11,362 nt of DNA, taken from contig JAJKFJ010021630.1 in NCBI GenBank assembly GCA_027382625.1, positions 1 through 11,362 on the forward strand. Direction: 5' to 3'. Both the position numbers and the translations under genes were made by a program. The notes under the pieces were generated by a model that did not search any database, was not told where the DNA came from, and saw nothing but the letters and a program-made list of their open reading frames with translations. Of this stretch, positions 1-7,750 are shown in pieces. Numbering within the stretch: the stretch's first letter is position 1; each line of letters opens with the position of its first letter. The DNA comes from Tetmemena sp. SeJ-2015 (lineage: Eukaryota > Ciliophora > Spirotrichea > Sporadotrichida > Oxytrichidae).

Positions 1-1317
1 GTAAGCAAGGAGAACTTAATTTACCGGGCCCCAAAGGCAAAAACACCCCGGACAACCCCCTTTCCCCGGCTAGGATCGAAGACCTTCTTATCAAAGGAAA
101 GCCTAATGAAGCTACTAGATCTGAAGTGCCAGGCCCAGGCACCTACAATCAAGATGAGTCTATGATCAGGCATCAAAGCCCCAGTGCTAAGATAGATAGA
201 AGAACTGGCAGGACGGAGCTAGTCAGTAAGGAGCAGTTCAACCAACCAGGGCCTGGAAATTACGCTCAGGATATACCTTTCGGATATGAGCAAGTTTAAA
301 TCCGAGTCAGACCCAGAGAAATGCAGTAGTCTTAGATTCCTGGACCAGGTAGCTATAACGCAGATGAGTCAGTTGTGAAGCACAACAACCCCTCTGTGAG
401 AATTGACAACGGAGGTTCAAGAACTTAGCTCGTAGACAAGGAACAGTTAAACCAGCCAGGACCAGGTAACTACAGCTTAGACAAGCACTTCGGCTCGGAT
501 GCACAAGCTGTCTAGATAAGAGGAAAGCCCAATGAGATATCTAGATTGGTGTTCCCAGGACCAGGAACTTACAGCTGGGAATGAGTCTATGATTAGACAC
601 CAAAGCCCATCCGCTTGGATCGACAAGGGAAACTCAGAGGACTAACATAGTGAGCAAGGAGCAGCAGAACTTACCAGGCCCTGGAAACTACGCCAATGAG
701 AAGGCATTCGGCTGGGACGCACTCACTTTCTCAATCAGGGGCAAGCCCAAAGAATTTGAGAGAAAAGGGTTTTCATAGAAAATTTCCCCTTTTTACTTCT
801 TTAAAGAACTACTCCTGCCTTTTTTGGCAAGAAAGCCCTCTCAAATTTGCCCCTTTATTGCAGATCCCATCTTGACTTGTGGCATAAAGGAGGGGGGGGA
901 AAAATTGCAGACTGGGGGGGAACCAAACTGTTTGCAGATTTCAAATGTTTTAAAGGGGCCGTGGGCCCCTCTGTTATGCTGGAAAAATTTCCCTTTTCCG
1001 GGGGCCAGGGCCCCCCTAAAACGCCCAAGCCCCAACTTCAAGGGTTGATCCCGGGAGGGGCCTCATTTTACAGATGGCCCCCCCAAAGTGCCTATCTGGA
1101 ACAAAAACTACGATCCCATTCAAAACCAACAACCGTCAGTTGGGGCGGGAAATTGACCTCAGCCAAGGGGGGCCCTTGTCTATATCGTGCCTAGCTCCTA
1201 AACTGGACTTTAAAAAGCGCAAAACCCCCAGGGAGGCCCTAAAGCCCAGTTTTCCCCCAAGATGTCCCCTTCCCCCTCCGGGGCCGATCAAATTTTCAGG
1301 ACTTTGAAAACCATAAA
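1..1317 (+). pseudogene. Partial, corrupted copy of the SHIPPO/ASM-like gene
   Basis: Plus-strand copy of the 3' part of the gene at 7522-9658. Bases about 110-740 are readable and give modules such as PGPGTYNQDES and NQPGPGNYAQD. After about 740 the same sequence is blurred: phrases such as FLARK and the LDLWH of the phosphoesterase start are still visible, but most codons are damaged. It is useful as an independent witness. At 551-556 it lacks one base that is extra near 8284 in the other arm, restoring the frame there. It has 7 G at 914-920 where the other arm has 6, again restoring the frame. It also has its own indels, for example an extra G near 579-585. It should not be counted as a second gene. 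Confidence 0.85.
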
Positions 1318-1719
1318 TTGTGTAACCATAGCTAATGTACCCTACCACCCTGCCACCTCCCTCGCAGGTCCATGTCAATGTAGCCTTATAACTTCACTTC
1401 CCAGATTTAAGTTTTAATGTTCACTCTAATTTATTAAGCCTTTCATTATTAATCACACTTCTTCACCCTTTCCCTAGCCCCAGGGGGTTTTGGGGGGAAA
1501 TTTTGGGGGTTAGGGGTGGCCCCCAAACGCGAGTGCGCACACAATTTTCACACCCCCTTCTTTGGGGGAAAAAGGTGCCAAAAGGTCGGGCGGGATAAGG
1601 CGGGCAGGAAGGGGGGTTTTACAAAATATGCAGGTGCGCCCTCCGGGAGGGTAAGAAGACACTCCCGGAAAATTTTTAAGTTTGGTAGGGTTTAAAAAGG
1701 TTTGAGTTTAAAAATTAAG
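1318..1719. other. Intergenic stretch, left-arm copy, mostly unreadable
   Basis: Bases 1318-1440 are AT-rich and match 7400-7521 in reverse complement. From about 1440 both arms are smeared into runs of G, C, T and A, so neither copy can be trusted. This lies between the two convergent genes. I see no gene here; the 3' end and TGA stop of the plus-strand gene of the right arm probably lie in or next to it. Confidence 0.6.
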
Positions 1720-2299
1720 ACGCCTAAACCACAGGGGTTTTTGGCCAAAGGGTTTTTGAACTGTCTTGGGGCCTGGAGCGGCCCCAAAAGCGGTCACTAG
1801 GTGTTCGAGTGGAGGATGGTGCCCGCTGAGGCGAAGGGGGTTTTCCTTTACCCCGGGAAATTTGGGCCCGGGGGCCTCCCAACGAGCTGCTCGGGTTCGC
1901 AACGCTGCGCAGCTGGAGCATTTCGCTGGCCTGCTTCGACAACTGCTGCTGGATCTTCTTGCCAGTCTCGAAGTTGAGCTTGCGTCGCTTGTCCGCCTCA
2001 TACTGCTGGTAGGTCTCGGGTTAGAGGTCAGGTGACACGAACATGCTAAGGGACATGTCTGGTTTTTAGGGTCTTGTGTCCCGCTACCGCACGGTCCTCT
2101 TCTTTGCGCCAGCTGTCAGCAAATGAACGGCACGCCCTCGTTGGCTGGGGTTGAGGTTGACCGCGTTCTGCAGCAGGCTGTACATATCCTTGCTGATGTC
2201 GATATACTTCTGGCTGGCGATAGACTGCCTCTCCTTGCGCCGTTCCAACGCGGCCCGGATGTTTTCGGGGAAGAAGTCGGGCTTGATTGTGTTGATCAC

Positions 2300-2383
2300 C
2301 TACAGTTTGAGTTAGCAGGCAAGATGTATAGGTAGTCCCCTACTTTTCTAGAGGGTTGCACCTGCTATGGCAGGAACACTTAC
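2300..2383 (-). other. Intron, 84 nt, in FG/coiled-coil gene
   Basis: On the minus strand it starts GTAAGTG and ends CTGTAG. Splicing joins TTT AAT to GTG ATC AAC, giving FFFN-VINTIKPDFF in one frame. The degraded counterpart in the other arm is 6297-6383. It is the longest of the introns seen in this gene. Confidence 0.8.
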
Positions 2384-2542
2384 ATTAAAGAAGAAGTCCC
2401 TGGTGATAGTCTGCTTGGCCGTGATGTCGGGGAGGTAGGGCTTGATTAGTGGGTCGCTCTATGCATCTAGCAGCAGGTTCTTGACAGCCAGCTCAGGCAT
2501 CTTCGGAACGTTGATAAGACGCACGTCCTTTGTGAGCAGCAA

Positions 2543-2577
2543 CTTTAAAACAATGAGCACATGCCTTGAAAGCTTAC
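2543..2577 (-). other. Intron, 35 nt, in FG/coiled-coil gene
   Basis: On the minus strand it starts GTAAGC and ends TTAAAG. It joins CGC AAG to TTG CTG CTC in phase 0 (GRRK-LLLTKDV). The counterpart in the other arm is 6081-6118, slightly stretched by smearing. Confidence 0.8.
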
Positions 2578-2651
2578 CTTGCGCCGTCCGGCGAATGCCT
2601 CCCTCAGAAACTCGATGGTGCACTCGTGGTATGGGGGCAGGTAGTACTGGC

Positions 2652-2683
2652 CTATAGGGCGCTTGAAAAGTTTGAAGGCTTAC
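2652..2683 (-). other. Intron, 32 nt, in FG/coiled-coil gene
   Basis: On the minus strand it starts GTAAGCC and ends CTATAG. It splits a glycine codon (phase 1): ACT CAG G / GC CAG TAC TAC, giving LLTQGQYYLPPY. Reading through instead reaches a TGA a few codons later, so splicing is needed. The counterpart is 5972-6004. Confidence 0.85.
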
Positions 2684-3970
2684 CCTGAGTGAGCAGGATC
2701 GAGTAGATTTCCTGCTTGGAGCGTAGGAATTTTGAGAAGTCCCTGGCAGCTATGCGCATGCACTCCTGTTCAGTGGGCTGGGGGAGTAGTTCTTCAACCT
2801 GCTGCCGTTGCTGGAACAGCTTCTCGATTTCTTCGTCGAGGGTGCGCTTCAACTCGTCGCCCATAGACTTCACTTGCAGGATCTGCTGGATCTCGTCCAG
2901 GCTCTCGCCCTTCTTGGTGCTGACCTGCTTGACCCCGTCGAAGAACGAGTTGTAGAGGCTCCTCCTGCTCTCATCCTGCTTGGCATTCAAGGAATCTTGC
3001 ACATCCCTGCTCAAATCGCCCACGTTGCTCTGGTTTTGGGAGGTGCCTGCTGGCTTCGAGGTGGTGTTGCCCCGGTTCGAGGAGGTGCTACCTTGGTTCA
3101 GGGTGGTGTTGTTCACTTGAGTAGAGTCCCCGATTCTGGCGATAGTGGTGTCGTTGAGTGGGCCACCTGCTGTCTGGAAGCTGCTCTGGTTCAATCCCAT
3201 ACCACCTGGCAGAGAGAACATGCCGCCTCTGCTGTCGGACAGCAACTTGCTCTGTGAAAACCTGGACTGGTTGGGTGGCAACACTGTCGGGTTAGGTGGG
3301 TCGGCACGTGTCTGGCCGATGTTCCTCCTTGCCGCTACCTTGCTCTTGGACTAGTTGCGGCGGAGCTCGTCGAATTGCTGCTCGCCTGCCAGCTAGAGGG
3401 AGCGGGCGTCGGAGTAGAAGGGTGTCTGCCCGAACTAGGAAGGAGTCTACCCAAACTGGGAGGGGGTCTGCATATTGGCGAAGCTGCTTGCAAAGTTCCT
3501 GGGCCCCCCCAGGAAATTTTCGACGCCTTTCCCCCGTACTGGCTGGGGTCCTCGCCCAAAGCCCCGGGAATCCTAAATTGCTGAAAGATTTTGGGCCCCC
3601 CCGCTGGCTGGGCCCCGTTCTTCCCATTCCCTTTCCCCGTCCCCCCCTGGAAAAACTGGCCATGGGTTTTGGGGGCCCTTTGCCCCGGGGGGGGTTGCTG
3701 CTTGGACCTTCCGGGTTGCCGGCGGGGAAGGGGAGCCCGAATCTAGAGGAGGGGTAAGCAAGAAAGGAAGGGGGGGCTTACCATAAAAGGGGGGACTCTT
3801 CAAGCGCTCCAAAAGTGGGGAAACCTGCGGTTTTGAAGGACAATTTTCGCCCCGGGTCTGGTTCAACGCGGGTTTTAAGCCCTGGTTAGGTAAGGGGGAA
3901 AACCCCCTGCTCCGAAAGTTGGTGGTTATAGTGTCCCTAGAGTTTTCTGGCTAGGGTGCTCCACCCCCAA

Positions 3971-4002
3971 CCCCGCTTCGCGGGGCGGGGGGCGGGGGGG
4001 CG
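3971..4002. other. GC-rich hairpin and G-run tract (left-arm copy)
   Basis: CCCCGCTTCGCGGGG forms a 6-bp perfect stem with a 3-nt loop, followed by three further G-runs separated by single C. The tract lies inside the predicted first coding exon of the FG/coiled-coil gene, where it encodes a proline/arginine run on the minus strand. The right-arm copy (4653-4677) keeps the C-runs but has AAACC where this arm has AAGCGGGG, so the hairpin itself is seen only here. Confidence 0.5.
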
Positions 4003-4272
4003 GCTGACTCTCGTCGTGCATGTCCACGTTTGGGGAGTCTGATTCCTAAAAATTAACTTCGTCAGGGCACCTAGAATAAATTTAACCGACGTTACCCTGA
4101 ATCCCAACCCAATTTAATTTACGAAGTAGGATTAGCGGACGGGCCCCAAATTTTTTGGGGGCCACCCTACCTTTTTTGGGTGCACCACCTGGTTTAATAT
4201 GGGGCCCGTACCCTATTTTTTGGTTTTCCCCTTCCCCCGACACCCCCCCACTACACCCTATATGCATGTTCC

Positions 4273-4373
4273 ACTACAAAAGTCCCCTACATCTTCAATA
4301 TTTTTCTTTGAGTTTCTTTTTAAAAAAATTTCCCCAGTATTTTAAAAAAAATTTGGGTGTTGGAGTTTTTTAT
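4273..4373. other. Centre of symmetry of the inverted repeat
   Basis: A 25-bp perfect inverted match at 4248-4272 and 4374-4398 brackets about 100 bp that still look like degraded copies of each other, with the axis near 4323 in a T-run followed by an A-run. There is no clear unique spacer, so the fold-back turns almost immediately. This suits hairpin-primed copying or a read turning back on its own complement. It contains no gene. Confidence 0.7.
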
Positions 4374-4605
4374 GGAACATGCATATAGGGTGTAGTGGGT
4401 GTCAGTACAGTGGAGTGGACCAGGATATAGGGTACAGGTATATTAAAACCAGGTGGTGCAGCCAGAATCAGGTAGGGTGGCGCCAAAAGTTGTGGCAGTC
4501 CAGCTAATCCTGATCAGTTGCGAAATAAATTAAAAGTGGGTTCGGATTCAGGAGTAACGTCGGTTAAATTTATTCTAGAGTGCCCTGGATTCAATAGTTA
4601 TTATT

Positions 4606-6910
4606 ATGGAATAGAAGACTAACCAGAACGTGGACATGCACGACGAGAGTCAGCCGCCCCCCCGCCCCCCGCCCCGCGAAACCGGGGGTTGGGGGGGGAC
4701 CCCTAGCCCAGCAACTTAAAAAAGGAACAACTATGAAACCATCCCAAACTTTGGAACAGGGCGGTGTCCCCCTTTCCTAACCCGAAACTTCAATACGCTG
4801 TTGAACCAGACCCAGGGCGACATGTCCTTCGACCGCAGCCTTACCACTATGGAGCGCTTGAACGAGTCCCTCCTGTCTATGAGTAATGTACGCCCTCCTA
4901 TCTTGCTTACCCCTCCTCTAGATTCAGGGCTCCCCTTACGCCGGCAACCCGAGCAGGTCCAAGCAGCAACCCCCTCCAGGCAAAGCAACCAACATGGCCA
5001 GTGTCCAGGAGGAGGACGAGGAGGAATCGAAGAACGAGGCCAGCCAGCAGCCCAACGTCATCAGCAATGAGGATTCGCAGGCTTTCGGCGAGGACACCAG
5101 CCAGTACGAGAGCAGCGTCGACAACTTCTCGAAGGGCAGGAACTTTGCAAGCAGCTTCGCCAATATGCAGACCCCCTCCCAGTTTGGGTAGACTCCTTCC
5201 TAGTTCGGGCAGACACCCTTCTACTCCGACGCCCGCTCCCTCTAGCTGGCAGGCGAGCAGCAATTCGACGAGCTCCGCCGCAACTAGTCCAAGAGCAAGG
5301 TAGCGGCAAGGAGGAACATCGGCCAGACACGTGCCGACCCACCTAACCCGACAGTGTTGCCACCCAACCAGTCCAGGTTTTCACAGGAAGTTTCTGTCCC
5401 ACAGCAAAAGGCCCGGATGTTTCTCTGCCGGTGGTATGGGATTTAACCAGACAGCTTCCAAACAAACAGGTGGCCCCCTCAAAAAAGACACCACTATCCC
5501 CCCCCAGAATCGGGGCTCACTCAAATGAAACAACACCACCCTGAACCAAGGTAAGCACCTCCTGAACCAGGGCAACACCACCCCAAACCAGCCCCGGGAC
5601 CTCCCAAAAAGAGCCGGGGGGGATTTGAGCAGGGATGTGCAAGATTCCTTGAATGCCAAGCAGGATGAGAGCAGGAGGAGCCTTTACAACTCGTTCTTCG
5701 ACGGGGTCAAGCAGGTCGGCACCAAGAAGGGCGAGAGCCTGGACGAGATCCAGCAGATCCTGCAAGTGAAGTCTATGGGCGACGAGTTGAAGCGCACCCT
5801 CGACGAAAAATTTGAGGGGAACTGTTTCCAGCAAAGGCAAAACAAGGGTTTTTGAACCCACCTTTCCCCACCCAACCGAAACAGGAGTGCATCGCAAAAA
5901 AGGCCCGCCCCGGGACTTCTCAAAATTCCTACGCTCCAAGCAGGAAATCTACTCGATCCTGCTCACTCAGGGTAAGCCCTTTAAAATTTTTTAAACGCCC
6001 ATAGGCCAGAAATCCTGCCCCCATACCCACGGGGTACCAAACGAGTTTCTGAGGGGGCAATTTTGCCGGGCGGCCCCAAGGTAAGCTTTCAAGGCATGTG
6101 CTCCCCTTGTTTTAAAAGTTGCCCCGGGTCACCCCCAAAAGGGCGGGGGCTTATCAAAGTTCCGAAAAATGCCTGGCTTGCTTTTCAAAAACCTTTGTAG
6201 ATTCTAGAGCGCCCATAATCAAGCCCCTACCTTTTCCCCGGACATCCGGCCCAAAACAAAAACTATCCCCCAGGGAACCCTTCCCTTTTTTTTAATGTAA
6301 ATGTTCCCTGCCAAAAGCAGGTTTTAACCCCAGAAAAGGGAGGGGACTACCCATACATCTTGCCCGCCCAACTCAAACTGTAGGTGATCAACCCCAATCC
6401 CCAAACCCGATTTCCCTTTCCCCCAAAAAAATCCGAAACCGCGTTGGAAAAAACGCCAAAAAGGAAAAAGGCAGTTATCGCCAACCAGAAGTAATCGACA
6501 TCAGGGAAGGAATGTACAACCTGCTGGGAGAACCCCCAGTCAACCCTCAACCCCAAGCCAACGAATTTTGGCAGTTTATTTGCTGACAGCTTTGGGGCAA
6601 AAGGAAAGAGGGAGGTTGCCCGGTTTGGGGACACAAACCCCTAAAAACCAACATGTCCCTTAAAACAAAGTTTCTGCACCGACCTCTAACCCAGCCCTTA
6701 AAACCCGCAGTTTGAGGGGACAAGGCCAAGCTCAACTTCGAACGGCAAGAAGAAATCCAAGGGAGCAGTTTGTGAACCAGGCCAAACGAAATGCCCCCCC
6801 GGGTGGCCCCAGCGTTTTTTCCCGGGGAACCCGAGCCAGCTCGGGTTTTTGGGAGGGTCCGGGCCCCAAGTTTGCTACGAAACCCCTTCGCCTCAGCGGG
6901 GACCCAATTT
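4606..6910 (+). CDS. FG-containing, coiled-coil protein with unrecognised C-terminal domain
   Basis: I do not recognise the family. The model is five exons: 4606-4887, 4922-5971, 6005-6080, 6119-6296 and 6384 to about 6910; the stop is not resolved because both arms are smeared. With TAR read as Gln the frame is open from ATG 4606 (alternative ATG 4636). Order of parts: a Pro/Arg-rich N-terminus; an acidic stretch (VQEEDEEESKNEAS); a small repeat QTPSQFGQTPSQFGQTPF in which two glutamines are TAG (5189-5191, 5201-5203); two more TAG at 5243-5245 and 5285-5287; an Asn/Gln/Ser/Thr-rich linker; a predicted coiled coil (SLDEIQQILQ to FQQRQQVEELL); then a domain with SKQEIYSILL, YYLPPYHECT, VPKMPELAVKNLL and DFFFNVINTIKPDFFP; and a basic, Gln-rich tail. 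Sequence from about 5395 on is smeared in this arm and was read from the left arm. The FG dipeptides and Q/N-rich linker recall nucleoporins, but two FG units are too few to claim that. Confidence 0.7.
4653..4677 (+). other. C-rich tract coding for a Pro/Arg run
   Basis: Four C-runs separated by single G lie just after the second candidate start (ATG 4636). Read in frame they give SQPPPRPPPRE. The opposite strand could form a G-quadruplex. This kind of tract also provokes polymerase and base-calling errors, and the arms disagree just downstream. Confidence 0.5.
4888..4921 (+). other. Intron, 34 nt, in FG/coiled-coil gene
   Basis: Starts GTACGC and ends CCTCTAG. It joins AGT AAT to ATT CAG in phase 0, so MSN is followed by IQGSPYAGNPSRSKQQ and then the acidic stretch. 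Only this junction puts the upstream frame (NQTQGDMSFDRSLTTMERL) in register with the downstream one. Removing it with the earlier GT (4883) would shift the frame into a poor reading. Confidence 0.75.
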
Positions 6911-7149
6911 TCCTTCCAAAATTCGGGGAAAACCTAAAATACCCGCTCTTGCTCGGCCGCCCCCCCAAAAAACCCCAAAACAATTCAACCCTAGGCCCAA
7001 AGACCCCCTCCGGTTGGGTTTTTAAAGGCCCGTCCCTTAAAAACTTAAAACTCAAACCCTTTTTAAAGCCCCTCCATCTTAAAAACTTTTCCGGGGGGAA
7101 AAATGGTCTATTTTCTTCCCCGCACCGGCCCGCCCCAAGCGCACCCTTG

Positions 7150-7521
7150 AAAACTTTTTTGTTTTAAACCCTCCCTTTCCTGCCCCGCCTTATTTTCCCT
7201 TTTCCCGACCTCCTGTTTTTTCCCCCCTTCCCATAACAAATTAAAAAGGGTGGGGTTTTGAAATAATTTTTTTGTGCGCCCCCCTCTGCGGGTTTGGGGG
7301 GGCCAAAAACCCCTAAAAAACCCTTTGAAAATTTCCTCCCCAAAAAAACCCCCTGAAAAAATAGAATGATGAAAAGGAAAATTGATTAAAAATGAAAAGG
7401 GTTAAAAATTAGAGTGAACATTAAAACTTAAAATCTGGGAAGTGAAGTTATAAGGCTACATTCGACATGGACCTGCAGGGAGGTGGGAGGGTGGTAGGGT
7501 ACATTAGCTATGGTTACACAG
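7150..7521. other. Intergenic region between two convergent genes
   Basis: This is the 3'-to-3' gap between the plus-strand FG/coiled-coil gene and the minus-strand SHIPPO gene. Bases 7150-7370 are smeared homopolymer runs. Bases 7370-7521 are readable, AT-rich, and contain no open frame of note. I see no RNA gene. Confidence 0.55.
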
Positions 7522-7750
7522 TCATGGTCTCAAAGTCCTGAAGTCGAGGTCGGCCCGGAGGAGGGAGGGCACATCTTGGAAGAACTGGTCTTTGAGGACC
7601 TCTCCTGGAGTTTTGCGCGTGTTAATGTCCAGTTTAGGAGCTAGTGCACGATATAGCACAGGCCCTCCTTGGCTGAGGTCAAAATCCTGTCCGGACTGTA
7701 CAGGTTGTTTGGTTCTGAATGGTGATACGTAGTTTTTGTTCCATGATAGG
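7522..7750 (-). other. C-terminal tail, possibly kinase C-lobe end
   Basis: A different frame from the phosphoesterase segment is open from about 7790 to TGA 7524-7522, with strongly coding-like codon use. It contains LSQGGPVLYRALAPKLDI, NTRKTPGEVLKDQFF and QDVPSLLRADLDF. The pattern L-D-x-N-x-R-x-T-x-x-E-x-L-x-x-x-F-F resembles subdomain XI of protein kinases. That match is short and suggestive only. It may be a separate gene end joined here by recombination or by assembly. Confidence 0.35.

Larger units (their letters stand above)
1720..4021 (-). pseudogene. Inverted copy of the FG/coiled-coil gene (best-read 3' part)
   Basis: Same gene as the plus-strand model at 4606-6910, seen in the left arm. 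This copy is the clean one from about 3480 down to 1870. Exons read 3716-2684, 2651-2578 (74 nt), 2542-2384 (159 nt) and 2299 to about 1720, with GT-AG introns between and phases that agree exactly. The first coding exon (about 4021-3751) and bases above 3480 are smeared. In-frame TAR codons are at 2459-2461 (TAG), 2084-2086 (TAG), 2066-2068 (TAA) and 2021-2023 (TAA); the frame stays protein-like through all of them, for example PETYQQYEADKRRKLNFE just after the last. It is labelled pseudogene only because it duplicates the other arm and is probably an artefact copy. Confidence 0.75.
1..4322. repeat. Left arm of large inverted repeat (fold-back)
   Basis: This arm is the reverse complement of 4324-8824. 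Anchors: base 1 pairs with 8824, 307-504 with 8326-8523, 1391-1400 with 7439-7448, 2310 with 6373, 2991 with 5646, 3375 with 5263 and 4248-4272 with 4374-4398. The sum of paired coordinates drifts from 8825 at the outside, through 8839, 8683 and 8637, to 8646 at the centre, so the arms differ by about 180 bp of net indels, mostly near 1400-2300. The arm is cut by the window start, so its true length is unknown. It is readable at about 110-740, 1384-1440 and 1870-3480; other parts are smeared into homopolymers. An artefactual fold-back is the most likely origin. Confidence 0.95.

Noticed and set aside
307..504. Identical 65-codon frames at 307-504 (minus) and 8326-8523 (plus)
   Set aside because: They are antisense shadows of SHIPPO modules, present twice only because of the inverted repeat.
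847..1378. Short open frames on both strands in the smeared left arm
   Set aside because: They are read from corrupted sequence; the clean counterpart at 7460-8000 gives a different, coherent protein.
740..1870. Repeat-induced mutation or hypermutation as cause of the noise
   Set aside because: The changes go in all directions and copy the neighbouring base, with many indels; this is not a C-to-T or A-to-G bias.
1..4322. Second, divergent paralogous copies of both genes in the left arm
   Set aside because: The arms are identical where both are clean, and they differ only by smearing and scattered indels, not by codon-aware substitution. They are best treated as one locus seen twice.
6712..7167. 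Lys/Pro-rich plus-strand frame of 151 codons
   Set aside because: It lies in smeared sequence dominated by A, C and T runs; its composition reflects the errors. Only the part overlapping exon 5 of the FG/coiled-coil gene has a real counterpart.
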